A stretch of 64,000 nucleotides of DNA, from positions 29,275 through 93,274 of the IMG/VR virus record IMGVR_UViG_3300028772_000011; one strand, given 5' to 3'. The notes below the pieces were generated by a model. The model was not told the origin of the DNA. It was given only the letters and a program-made list of their open reading frames with translations, and did not search any database. Position numbers and translations under genes: made by a program. The DNA is from a virus. Below are positions 1 to 8,284 of the stretch, piece after piece (the stretch's first letter is position 1; the number at the start of each line of letters is the position of its first letter).

Positions 1-16
1 ATTAAATAATTAAAAA

Positions 17-391
17 ATGATTGAAATTGAATCAGGACATTATTATTATTTTGACCTAAATAAAATTAACGATTGGATTTTTAACAACCAATCAGATATA
101 AATTTTATTGAAACTAAAGAATATACTTACACAAAAGAAAATGGGGGCATTGGTACAGAAATAAGTCATAATGAAAATAATACATCAAAGCAGATGTATT
201 CAAATACAAGGTTTGAGTTGTTGACTGACATGCTTAATTCACTATTTACCTTAACTTCAGAAAGCGACAACAATGGTGTTAAATTTATACAAAATACAGA
301 AGATTTAGGTATTGGAAATAAAATTATTTTTAATACACTAATAGAAAATGAATTTGTAGTTGATAAATTAGGCTCAAAAAAGAAAAAGTAA
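17..391 (+). CDS. hypothetical protein, 124 aa
   Basis: I do not recognise this protein. It is polar and rich in Asn, Glu and Lys, has no membrane segment or zinc cluster, and ends in a run of lysines. It is the first complete gene in the window and lies 2 nt ahead of the next gene, in a tight same-strand series that continues to 3491. The ATG at 17 follows an A-rich leader without Shine-Dalgarno, which is normal for Bacteroidota phages. The neighbours suggest a late structural or modification operon, but nothing in the protein itself shows this. Confidence 0.6.
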   Translation: MIEIESGHYYYFDLNKINDWIFNNQSDINFIETKEYTYTKENGGIGTEISHNENNTSKQMYSNTRFELLTDMLNSLFTLTSESDNNGVKFIQNTEDLGIGNKIIFNTLIENEFVVDKLGSKKKK

Positions 392-393
392 AT

Positions 394-993
394 ATGGAAG
401 CAGAAGAAATTGAAAGAATATACGGAGAAAAAATATTCACTGAAGTCGAATTTAAGGATTGGAAATCGCCAGAGAATACCAGTTATGAAAATACAGTTGG
501 AATTGTAAAAGCAGAGGCGTCTGACTCTTCACCAGCATTTAAATTTGGGTTTGTTGGTAAGACACCTGAATGGATTTTCAAAAATATTATTGATAATACG
601 AACTCAGTACATAAAAAAATTAATGTTGGTACAGTACAATCAAATCACAAAGAAGACCACATTGATTGGCAAGATAAAAAAACTGGATTCAGCTATATGG
701 ATTTCAATGCTTCAACAAACACATTTATAGTAGCACTTACCGTATGGTATGCATTTTATATTGAAACAGGTTATTCGTATAGAGAAATGCAAAAGTTTTT
801 CGCTGAACAAATGAAATATCATTTTAATATAGTACCAGATAATATTACAATGTTAAGTCATATTATGGATGAAAAGGTTAGGTCATATAAACCAGATAAA
901 ACTAAAGTACTCACAGAAATGGAGAAATTAAGACAGGAACTAAATACAGTAACAGATAAACTAAATAAATTAAGTAATAAATATAATAAATAA
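394..993 (+). CDS. hypothetical protein, 199 aa, C-terminal coiled coil
   Basis: No family recognised. The middle (about 50-150) has a compact mix of aromatic and charged residues, and the last 35 residues form a heptad-like coiled coil (KLRQELNTVTDKLNKL). It has no signal peptide. Its stop overlaps the start of the following glycosyltransferase gene by 1 nt (TAATGG), so translation is probably coupled. A structural or assembly role would fit the operon, but that is inferred only from position. Confidence 0.6.
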   Translation: MEAEEIERIYGEKIFTEVEFKDWKSPENTSYENTVGIVKAEASDSSPAFKFGFVGKTPEWIFKNIIDNTNSVHKKINVGTVQSNHKEDHIDWQDKKTGFSYMDFNASTNTFIVALTVWYAFYIETGYSYREMQKFFAEQMKYHFNIVPDNITMLSHIMDEKVRSYKPDKTKVLTEMEKLRQELNTVTDKLNKLSNKYNK

Positions 994-2261
994 TGGATAA
1001 TAAAGTAAAAGAAATCTCAGAAAAAATAGAAGATGCGATTGGAAAGTTAAAAGATAAAAACTTTACGATCAATTTTTTTATTATTGACACAAAAGGAGTT
1101 CCAAATGGTAATACTCGATACATCTACGAAACAGCAAAAAGTTTGATTGATAATGAATATAAATGTTTCATGCTATATCAACAAGAAAAAGAAACGGTTC
1201 AATTTACAGTCCTCGATGTAGTAGAACCACCTCACAAGAGACAAAACGGTGATTGGGATGTTGTTATCAGAACAAAATTAAATGATGAATTTATTGACAA
1301 ACAGAAAATAGGCAAAGAGATTGACATTAAAAAACATAAAATCGGGTACGTTTGGGAAGAAGAAATTGAAGTACCTTTTATTGGTGTTCGCAGTTGGATG
1401 GGTGATGAATTTGCAGATATTGCTCATGGAAGTATCGGTGGTGATACAATTAAAATTTCAACATCTGATTTTTTAATTATTCCAGAACTGTTTGCAAATG
1501 TAATGAGCCAGACAAGTAAACTACCTTGTAAACGAATTGTTTTGTGTCAAAATTTAAATTATATTACAGAATTTATTTCTCTTGGTAGTTCATGGATGAG
1601 CTATGGTATTAGTGATGTAATAACCACAACTGAAACCCAAGCCGAAGAAATTAAGGGATTATTCCCATATATTAGCACAAAGGTTATTAATCCTTCCATA
1701 CCAAGTTTTTTCAGGAATAATACTGAACCTAAAAAAATTGTAATATCAACCGTAATTAAAGATGCTTCGTTATTAAAAAAATTAGTTAATCAATTTTATT
1801 GGAAATACCCACAATACAGTTGGGTTACTTTCATGGATTTAAGAAGTCTAAGTAGAGAATCATTTGCTAATACACTTAGAGAATCTGCTATTACAGTTTG
1901 GGTAGATGATGAAACATATTTTGGCCATGCGCCAGTAGAAGCAATTAAATCAGGTAGTATTGTTATTGGAAAAATACCAGATACAATACCAGAATGGATG
2001 TATTTGGATGATAAATCGGATATTTCAACAAATGGATTATGGTTTGATAATTTTAGGGATGTACATAAGCTTATTGCTCAAGCGATTAAACTTTGGCTTG
2101 ATGATGAAATACCAGCAATTGTAACAGATGAAATGGTAAAAATGACAGATAAATATTCAGATGAAAGTAAGGAAGTTCAACTTTTAAACGCATTCAGAGA
2201 ATATACTTTAGAACGAATTACAGAATTAACTGAAATTAAAAATAAAATTGAAAATAAATAA
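993..2261 (+). CDS. glycosyltransferase, GT-B (family 1/4-like)
   Basis: Likely transfers a sugar from a nucleotide-sugar donor to a phage or host glycan. The N-terminal half opens with a GT-B-like segment (GVPNGNTRYIYETAKSL, around 35-50). The C-terminal half has the donor-site signature of GT1/GT4 enzymes, FGHAPVEAIKSGSIVIG near residues 310-324, followed by a PE element. At 422 aa it has normal length. It is followed 2 nt later by a GT2-type gene, so the two probably modify the same acceptor, perhaps a virion protein or the cell surface. The acceptor cannot be told from the sequence. Confidence 0.7.
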   Translation: MDNKVKEISEKIEDAIGKLKDKNFTINFFIIDTKGVPNGNTRYIYETAKSLIDNEYKCFMLYQQEKETVQFTVLDVVEPPHKRQNGDWDVVIRTKLNDEFIDKQKIGKEIDIKKHKIGYVWEEEIEVPFIGVRSWMGDEFADIAHGSIGGDTIKISTSDFLIIPELFANVMSQTSKLPCKRIVLCQNLNYITEFISLGSSWMSYGISDVITTTETQAEEIKGLFPYISTKVINPSIPSFFRNNTEPKKIVISTVIKDASLLKKLVNQFYWKYPQYSWVTFMDLRSLSRESFANTLRESAITVWVDDETYFGHAPVEAIKSGSIVIGKIPDTIPEWMYLDDKSDISTNGLWFDNFRDVHKLIAQAIKLWLDDEIPAIVTDEMVKMTDKYSDESKEVQLLNAFREYTLERITELTEIKNKIENK

Positions 2262-2263
2262 AA

Positions 2264-3064
2264 ATGGAAGAACTTACGATTATAATCCCAATTCATGAAT
2301 TTAACGAAACCATTGGGAACTATTTAGCAAGAGCAATTCAAAGTGTTGAAGCGCAAACAGAAAAACCAAGTAGTATCCTAATTGTCGGTCCAAAAGGGGT
2401 ATTGGGTAATATTAAACAGTTGGACGATAATTTGGTTAGTGTGAATTTAGTTGAGAATAAAGGAGAAACAGACTACTGTTCTCAAATAAATTTAGCTGTT
2501 AAATCCGTCGATACAAAGTATTTTTCAATTCTGGAATTTGATGATTATTATCAAAAAAATTGGATTAAGAATGTTAATATATATACAAAATATAAACCAG
2601 ACTTTTCTATATTTTTACCAATTTCAAAATTTGTAGATGTTAAAGATAATGAAGTTTGTTTGTCGAACGAAATAATTTGGTCACTATCGTTTACAGACAC
2701 ACTTGGTGTTATAGAACCAGATATTTTACAGTCATATGGTGACTTTTCAGTACCAGGTGGTGTTTTACGAGTAGATGATTTCATTGAGGTAGGTGGGCTG
2801 AAACCATCAATCAAGTTATCTTTCTGGTATGAATTTTTATTAAGAGCATCAAACAATGGTGTTAAAATATTTGTAATTCCTAAGACTGGGTATGTACATA
2901 CTATAGAACGTAAAAATTCTTTAATGAGTGAGTATATTGAAATGCCTGAAAAGGAAAAATTATTCTGGATTGAATTAGCAAAAAAAGAATATTACTTTGT
3001 TAATGAACGAGTAGACAAAGCAAAATATATCGAAAAGAAAAAACTAACTGAAATAATTAAATAA
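2264..3064 (+). CDS. glycosyltransferase family 2-like
   Basis: Begins with the GT-A strand LTIIIPIHEF and the usual conserved region ARAIQSVEAQT. An acidic metal-binding segment, LEFDDYY (about 87-93), stands where GT2 enzymes carry DxD. A further conserved region around 165-195 (PGGVLRVDDFIEVGGL) matches the acceptor-side part of the fold. Length 266 aa is typical for a single-domain GT2. Paired with the upstream GT-B gene and followed 1 nt after its stop by the next gene. Confidence 0.7.
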   Translation: MEELTIIIPIHEFNETIGNYLARAIQSVEAQTEKPSSILIVGPKGVLGNIKQLDDNLVSVNLVENKGETDYCSQINLAVKSVDTKYFSILEFDDYYQKNWIKNVNIYTKYKPDFSIFLPISKFVDVKDNEVCLSNEIIWSLSFTDTLGVIEPDILQSYGDFSVPGGVLRVDDFIEVGGLKPSIKLSFWYEFLLRASNNGVKIFVIPKTGYVHTIERKNSLMSEYIEMPEKEKLFWIELAKKEYYFVNERVDKAKYIEKKKLTEIIK

Positions 3065-3065
3065 T

Positions 3066-3491
3066 ATGAGTGAAATAGGTAAAATGTCACCAGAAGCTAT
3101 TCGATCATTTAATAAAAAAGATATTAATAAATGCATTAAAAATTGGGCACAACTCGGATTTAACAATGGTCTATCTGAACCACAATTAACAAATGTGTCT
3201 ATTGCATTCGAAACAATGGACAGTATTTTATTAAATTCATTTACTAATCAATACCAAACCGAAATTGGGTTACTTGTATTTCCAATAGCAAGACGCATTT
3301 TTCAAAAAGTAGACCATGAAATTACGATTGGTGTTATAGTTGATAATTCAATTACTCTAATAGATGAACTCTCAAAATCTTACGTAGAAAGCATAACAGA
3401 AGATTTTATTGCTCAAAGTAAAAAATTCAATATCGACTATGAAGCGGAGTTTTGTGCTGTGTTTTCGGAAAAATATAAATTAAACCTTTAA
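3066..3491 (+). CDS. small protein resembling the capsid protein N-arm
   Basis: 141 aa. Residues about 22-80 resemble the N-terminal arm of the major capsid protein encoded at 12559-14364. Both have W-x-x-LGF-x-x-GL, then an FE element about 15 residues on, then (V/L)VFP(I/M)xRR(I/V)F. The remaining 60 residues have no counterpart that I see. It may be a duplicated capsid arm used in head assembly, or a related fold that binds the same partner. It is last in the 17-3491 series and is followed by a strong terminator. Function unknown; the similarity is seen by eye only. Confidence 0.55.
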   Translation: MSEIGKMSPEAIRSFNKKDINKCIKNWAQLGFNNGLSEPQLTNVSIAFETMDSILLNSFTNQYQTEIGLLVFPIARRIFQKVDHEITIGVIVDNSITLIDELSKSYVESITEDFIAQSKKFNIDYEAEFCAVFSEKYKLNL

Positions 3492-3496
3492 ATTAT

Positions 3497-3540
3497 AAAT
3501 GTCAAGTATTCGACACTGTTTACTTGACATTTTATTTCTT
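3497..3540 (+). terminator. rho-independent terminator
   Basis: A perfect 12-bp stem (AAATGTCAAGTA at 3497-3508 with TACTTGACATTT at 3521-3532) and a 12-nt loop, followed by a T-rich tract. It closes the 17-3491 gene series. Confidence 0.85.
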
Positions 3541-3656
3541 ATCAAACTAATAAAGCATCGGCATAAGATGTTCAAAGAACATAGCCAAATAAAGCGTAAT
3601 AACCTTACGGAAATAGATGTTGCAAAAAAAATAATATTTTTTACAACAAGTATAAA

Positions 3657-4391
3657 ATGGCTAAACGAGGAAGACCCCCGAAACCGAAAGAAGAACGCAC
3701 TGGATTCTACTTCTATACCGATGAAGAAAATGCTGTAGTAGCATATATAAAATCAAAGTCCAGAAAAGAAAAGAATGATATATTTAAAACAATATTAGAA
3801 GTTCCATTTACTAAAATGATTGAATCTATTATTAGGAGATACTTCAAAGATAATATAACTCAAGAAGATTTTCAAGTATATTTTAATGATACTATGGGTC
3901 ATGTAATTGAAAAGATGGTATTATATGATAAAAATAGATGTAAAAAAGCATATTCATATATTGGAACAATTGTTAGAAATTACGTATTAAGTAGATTAAT
4001 TGACAATAGAAAGGCATTATTAAGAGATGCTCAATTTGATGATTTATCAGATGAATTAAATGAGGATATTAATTATTCTTATAATATTAGTGATCACCAT
4101 AATTCAGATATGACTGAAATTATAGATTTAACAACTTCAAAGATAAATGAATTATTGATGGATGGTAAACAAAAATTAATTTATAATGAGATGTTAGTTG
4201 GCAAGGCGTTAGTCGAATTAATGTCAAACTGGGATGAGGTATTTACAGACTTAGGTTCAAATAAATTTAATAAAAGTTCCATTTTATTTTATTTAAAGGA
4301 AACGACTAATTTATCAACTAAAGAAGTTAGGAGTTCAATGAGAAAGTTTAAGACGATATATAATAAAACTAAAGAAATTGTTTATGCTTAA
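3657..4391 (+). CDS. putative sigma-like late transcription factor
   Basis: 244 aa. It starts with an AT-hook-like element (RGRPPK, residues 4-9), and the part around 85-125 looks like sigma region 2 of phage late sigma factors (DKNRCKKAYSYIGTIVRNYVL, compare 'FDP..AF.YF..I.RN' in gp55-like proteins). The C-terminal third is charged and helical. No region 4 helix-turn-helix is obvious, as in T4 gp55. It sits directly upstream of the tail genes and could be the factor reading the TATTTATA-type late promoters. The assignment is an inference from one short motif; another DNA-binding role is possible. Confidence 0.45.
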   Translation: MAKRGRPPKPKEERTGFYFYTDEENAVVAYIKSKSRKEKNDIFKTILEVPFTKMIESIIRRYFKDNITQEDFQVYFNDTMGHVIEKMVLYDKNRCKKAYSYIGTIVRNYVLSRLIDNRKALLRDAQFDDLSDELNEDINYSYNISDHHNSDMTEIIDLTTSKINELLMDGKQKLIYNEMLVGKALVELMSNWDEVFTDLGSNKFNKSSILFYLKETTNLSTKEVRSSMRKFKTIYNKTKEIVYA

Positions 4392-4406
4392 AAAAATATA
4401 AATATT

Positions 4407-4424
4407 ATATTTATTATAAAAAAA
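4407..4424 (+). promoter_or_regulatory. late-type promoter motif
   Basis: TATTTATTATAAAA-type sequence ending about 5 nt before the ATG at 4429. It matches the motif found upstream of the other virion-type genes, with one inserted base. The leader would be very short. Confidence 0.45.
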
Positions 4425-4428
4425 CATT

Positions 4429-4857
4429 ATGGGGACCTTTAAATTAAAACTAAATTCCGTTGAAAAGACGGAATCGTTATTACAAGAAATATATGACGAT
4501 TCTCTCAGGCAACAGAATCTACTTCAAACATTAATAAATGAACTTCGAGAATCTACAACTTTAATTGATGAACCACTTGATTCAAAAACTAAATTTGCAA
4601 AAGCTTTAAATGACTTCTCTGTAACAAAAGATAAAGCTATAGGTAGAAAATTGGATGTAGCAAAGGTTATGGCTGAGATATTAAAATATAGTGGTAACAT
4701 TGAAAAAGTGCTTGTAGAAGCTGAAATATTTAATAAATTGGACTTAGGTGACGAATTTAAGAAAGTTCGAGAGCAGGTAATTGAACCAATCTCCAATAAT
4801 GAAAAACCAAAAGCAGAGGAATATATTACGAATTCACAAAAACCAAGATTTCAATAA
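4429..4857 (+). CDS. hypothetical protein, 142 aa, helical
   Basis: Not recognised. Almost entirely predicted helix, with a coiled-coil-like start (KTESLLQEIYDDSLRQQNLLQ) and a proline- and lysine-rich tail. It precedes the tail/baseplate genes with a 2-nt gap, so it is probably a virion or assembly component. The ATG start at 4429 is the only reasonable one and follows a late-type promoter motif. Confidence 0.6.
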   Translation: MGTFKLKLNSVEKTESLLQEIYDDSLRQQNLLQTLINELRESTTLIDEPLDSKTKFAKALNDFSVTKDKAIGRKLDVAKVMAEILKYSGNIEKVLVEAEIFNKLDLGDEFKKVREQVIEPISNNEKPKAEEYITNSQKPRFQ

Positions 4858-4859
4858 TA

Positions 4860-6305
4860 ATGGTATCAATTTCTAAACAGAAAAATAGTATATTTGGTGG
4901 TATTGCAGCATTAAAAACGATATCGGAACAATCACTAATTAAGTTAAATGGTAAAAAAAATTCTACCATCGGGGAAGCAAATAATATTATGTCTTCTCTT
5001 TTAGAAATTTTTAATCAACTTGGTGGATATAATGACTTAATACAAACAATTGAGAATATTTTAATTAAAAGACTTAGTGATATTGAAAACACAATTAAGG
5101 GGTCTATTAAAACTTCTATTAAACAAATAATATCTTGTGGTATAGAACCCACAATCACACCAGAATTAGTTTCCACTGGTGTAACATTCAACTTAAAAAA
5201 TATAGATCCACTTTCATTATTAACTATAAATCCAAAATCTGATAATGGTGAATTAGTTTATTTTGATAATGATCAAGGTCTTAATTCAAGAGATTTTAAT
5301 GTATTTTTATATTCTATTATTTCGGATGGAATCAATAATCAATACAGTACTGGTCATACATGGTACTCATCTAATGCATTGGACAAACAACCACTGATAA
5401 CAGTGTCATTTCAAGAGTTTGATCAAACAAACCATAGTTTAAATAATCTAACAATAAAAATAGATAGTTTTTACCAGGGTAAGAAACTAAGTGCGTTTAT
5501 AAGTGACTATTTAGATAGTATTAACTTATTTAATAATACTCAGCTACTGTCATCGATATTTGATGATATTATGGGTACAAAAATATTTTCTATTAATAAA
5601 ACATCAGAGCAAATTGCCGCTGAAAAAATAATTGAGAATTTGTGTAATAATATATTAAATAATGTTGATGAATCAGATGTTATAGACGATAGTTTTTATA
5701 TATTTTCAAATGATACATATAATAGCATATTAGAAGAGGCCGAAAATAAAAAAAATGGTGTATTCACATATAACGGGGACACAAATTTAGTATTATCTGT
5801 TGACCAAACATCTTTAATGAACTCACTATTAAATTTAAAAAATACAGATTCAAATAAGATAACCGACCAAACAAACATAATAAAAGAGGCTATTGATAAT
5901 TTAACTACTGATATTCTAAAAAACTCAACTATTGCCGAGAAAGATAAGTTCTCATTAAAACTAAATTTAATTCAAAATATTATCAAAAAATTAATGTCAA
6001 CTATAACAATGTTTATATTTTCACCTAAAATTATTTATTTATTTATAATGACAAGTAAGTTATTAGGTGTAGAAGATACGGGTGATATAGTACAATTTGT
6101 TAAAAAAAATATTAACGTATATAAATTAATAATAATTGCAATTAGAGATATTATAGTCTCAGAAATAACAAAGGAAATTGAAAAACTATTAGCACCATTA
6201 ATATCACAAGTTGTGGTTATACTTACAAAAGAAAAATTTTCTATATATAAAACGCAAATTGATGGGATACTCGCGCTGGCGACATCGATTACATCTTTAA
6301 TTTAA
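4860..6305 (+). CDS. putative tail/baseplate structural protein, 481 aa
   Basis: No family recognised. The first ~110 residues are helical, the middle (110-240) is beta-rich and Asn/Ser-rich, and the last 120 residues hold hydrophobic helices (TMFIFSPKIIYLFIM; INVYKLIIIAI; a very apolar C-terminus). This could be a baseplate or tape-measure-type protein that meets a membrane. Context supports a tail role: it is followed within 8 nt by a small glycine-rich protein, the tail-tube-like protein and the OB-fold hub. Confidence 0.55.
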   Translation: MVSISKQKNSIFGGIAALKTISEQSLIKLNGKKNSTIGEANNIMSSLLEIFNQLGGYNDLIQTIENILIKRLSDIENTIKGSIKTSIKQIISCGIEPTITPELVSTGVTFNLKNIDPLSLLTINPKSDNGELVYFDNDQGLNSRDFNVFLYSIISDGINNQYSTGHTWYSSNALDKQPLITVSFQEFDQTNHSLNNLTIKIDSFYQGKKLSAFISDYLDSINLFNNTQLLSSIFDDIMGTKIFSINKTSEQIAAEKIIENLCNNILNNVDESDVIDDSFYIFSNDTYNSILEEAENKKNGVFTYNGDTNLVLSVDQTSLMNSLLNLKNTDSNKITDQTNIIKEAIDNLTTDILKNSTIAEKDKFSLKLNLIQNIIKKLMSTITMFIFSPKIIYLFIMTSKLLGVEDTGDIVQFVKKNINVYKLIIIAIRDIIVSEITKEIEKLLAPLISQVVVILTKEKFSIYKTQIDGILALATSITSLI

Positions 6306-6313
6306 TAAAAACA

Positions 6314-6706
6314 ATGGCAAATATAAGTAATATTTTTAGTTTGATAACCAATATGTTAAATGCATATAGGACACCACCACCAGAAATACCATCGTTATTA
6401 TTATTAACAGGTGCAAAACTTAGACCTGGACTATCCCCAACACTTATAGCCGCAAAAATAATAAGTAGACAACACGAAGCGGGAGCTCCTACAGGAGTAT
6501 TACCATCTGGTGGAAAGAATATTATGGAAGCAATGGAAGTTATCCGTATTCAAGAAATAATAAGCGCTCTCCAAGTAGATGCAAGGATTGATGTAGCTAT
6601 CAATATGGGAATACCTGTTCAAGCCAATGGAGCTAATGGTGGAGGACCAGTGGTAGTAGCTGGTATGACAATAGGTATTGGTTCGGGAACTGGTATAATA
6701 AGATAA
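6314..6706 (+). CDS. small glycine-rich putative baseplate protein
   Basis: 130 aa. The N-terminal half is helical, and the C-terminal 40 residues are a glycine-rich tail (GANGGGPVVVAGMTIGIGSGTG). Not recognised. It lies between the 481-aa protein and the tail-tube-like gene, so a baseplate or tail role is likely. The repeating small-residue end might form a beta structure on the hub, but that is a guess. Confidence 0.5.
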   Translation: MANISNIFSLITNMLNAYRTPPPEIPSLLLLTGAKLRPGLSPTLIAAKIISRQHEAGAPTGVLPSGGKNIMEAMEVIRIQEIISALQVDARIDVAINMGIPVQANGANGGGPVVVAGMTIGIGSGTGIIR

Positions 6707-6725
6707 ATAAATAAATAAAAATATT

Positions 6726-7199
6726 ATGGAAAATAAAAAAAAATTAGAAATGGATTTATTAAATGCAACAGTTTATTTAAAAAGTTCAGAAGATTTAGTT
6801 GGAATTCACACTCAGCCACTTATTTACGAACCAATTAGAAATAATAGATTTGTAGTTAAATTTCCAAGTGAAATTGGAATTCAAAGCTGGACAGTAGATT
6901 CTATTTCTACACCCAATATTATTAACGGAAAATGGAATAATACAAATGTAAACATAATGAATTTAATAAGTGAAAATACACCAATACGCGTACTTGATAA
7001 TTTATTAAAAAAGAAAAATTTTGATGTAACATTTGAATTTCTCGATCCGACAGGCGTTTCAATTCAAAAATGGATAATAAATATTAAAAAAGTTATATCA
7101 ATTGATTTTGGAGGACTAATTGAGTATGGAAATGATAAAATAAACATTATTAGTATTGTAATGGAAACCAAAAAGTGTAATTTATCCTTTGGTGTATGA
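6726..7199 (+). CDS. tail tube / gp19-like protein
   Basis: 157 aa, close to the length of T4 gp19 and related tube or tube-initiator proteins (gp48/gp54 N-terminus). The N-terminal pattern EPIRNNRFVVKFP followed by GIQSWTVDSISTPNI is the one seen in phage tail tube beta-barrels, in which the first strand pair is followed by a W-x-V and a P-x-I. The C-terminal half alternates beta strands. Its stop overlaps the next ATG by 4 nt. It could be the tube protein or a baseplate tube paralogue; the sheath gene is not here, which favours the latter. Confidence 0.6.
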   Translation: MENKKKLEMDLLNATVYLKSSEDLVGIHTQPLIYEPIRNNRFVVKFPSEIGIQSWTVDSISTPNIINGKWNNTNVNIMNLISENTPIRVLDNLLKKKNFDVTFEFLDPTGVSIQKWIINIKKVISIDFGGLIEYGNDKINIISIVMETKKCNLSFGV

Positions 7200-7387
7200 A
7201 AATAGATTGGGAAGAATACTCTAATTCTGAAATAGAGACAAAATTAAAAACAATGAGTTTTGATTATGAAAAATTAACAAATGAAATAAATGAAAAGGGT
7301 TATTTATTAAGCGAGTTGAATAAAAGTTATAGAAAAGGTAAGAATATACTTGAAAAAAGATTAAACCCTGGAAAAAAAATTAATTAA
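7196..7387 (+). CDS. small hypothetical protein, 63 aa
   Basis: A charged, helical 63-residue protein. It overlaps the tail-tube-like gene by 4 nt (ATGA) and is followed 2 nt later by the hub gene. Probably a small baseplate component or chaperone, from position only. Confidence 0.55.
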   Translation: MKIDWEEYSNSEIETKLKTMSFDYEKLTNEINEKGYLLSELNKSYRKGKNILEKRLNPGKKIN

Positions 7388-7389
7388 TT

Positions 7390-8208
7390 ATGGATTATGC
7401 ATTTAAATTTGGTATAGTTGTATCCGTCACTGATATTGAAGATGGTGATAGGATACGTGTATACATTAAAGGGGAAGATCCAGCAAACTATAATATTAAA
7501 GATATACCATACGCTTTTCCTATGATGCCTAAGCATTTATTCATTAAGCCACAGATAGGTGAAATGGTATTGGTGTTTAGACAAGGGGATCGTTCTTCAG
7601 ATGATAGATTTTATATAGGCCCAATAATATCCCAACCAGATAAATTAGGACGAGATACCGTAGCACCAGATGCTTTTTTAAGAAGTGGAATTATCGCTCC
7701 AAGTATCGCTCCATCAACTATACCAGAGAATAGGGGATTACAACCAGATAGTTCTGATATAGCAATATTCGGTAGGGGAAGTACCGATATAATACATAAA
7801 AAAGATGAAATACAAATACGAGCTGGTAAATCAGTAGACTTAAAAAAATTTAATAGAAATAATTTAACATATATACAAGTAAAAAATGACCCATCAAATG
7901 GAAAAGGCCAAATCAATATAGTTTCTGATAACATTAATTTTTTAAGTCATAGCAGTGCAACAAAATTTAATTTATGTGATCCAGAAAAACTTGTAACAGA
8001 CGAAGAGTTTCAGAAAATATTAAATGAAGCTCAACAAATACCATTAGGTAATAAACTAATAGAATTTTTATTATTACAACAAAAAGCATTTGCATCACAC
8101 GTACACGCATATCCAGGGTTACCACCAGATGCAACACAGGCTGAGGTAAAAAATTATTTAGACTTCGATTTAACGAAATTATTATCACAAAATTTTAGAT
8201 GTAATTAA
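7390..8208 (+). CDS. baseplate hub OB-fold protein (gp5-like)
   Basis: 272 aa. The first ~90 residues form the OB domain seen in T4 gp5 and VgrG/spike proteins: GIVVSVTDIEDGDRIRVYI, then IGEMVLVFR and a hydrophobic strand leading to GPIIS. The middle resembles the beta-helical spike entry (IIHKKDEIQIRAGKS). Near the C-terminus, FASHVHAYPGLPP matches the conserved H-x-H-xxxG element of phage hub proteins. No lysozyme domain is present, unlike T4 gp5. It probably forms the central spike or hub of the tail. Confidence 0.75.
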   Translation: MDYAFKFGIVVSVTDIEDGDRIRVYIKGEDPANYNIKDIPYAFPMMPKHLFIKPQIGEMVLVFRQGDRSSDDRFYIGPIISQPDKLGRDTVAPDAFLRSGIIAPSIAPSTIPENRGLQPDSSDIAIFGRGSTDIIHKKDEIQIRAGKSVDLKKFNRNNLTYIQVKNDPSNGKGQINIVSDNINFLSHSSATKFNLCDPEKLVTDEEFQKILNEAQQIPLGNKLIEFLLLQQKAFASHVHAYPGLPPDATQAEVKNYLDFDLTKLLSQNFRCN

Positions 8209-8222
8209 ATATCGAAATAAAC

Positions 8223-8256
8223 AAAAGTCAATCTAAACCATTGACTTTTTATTTTT
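8223..8256 (+). terminator. rho-independent terminator
   Basis: 9-bp stem (AAAAGTCAA, 8223-8231, with TTGACTTTT, 8241-8249) and T-rich tail, directly after the hub gene. Confidence 0.8.
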
Positions 8257-8260
8257 TAAA

Positions 8261-8276
8261 CTATTTATAGTAAAAT
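8261..8276 (+). promoter_or_regulatory. late-type promoter motif
   Basis: CTATTTATAGTAAAAT, one of the closest matches to the shared (G)TATTTATAnTAAAA motif, 9 nt upstream of the ATG at 8285 and right behind a terminator. Confidence 0.6.
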
Positions 8277-8284
8277 AAATCCAA

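Noticed and set aside
3499-3738. 79-codon plus-strand frame after the terminator
   Set aside because: It begins inside the terminator stem and overlaps the start of the sigma-like gene in another frame; no support as a gene.
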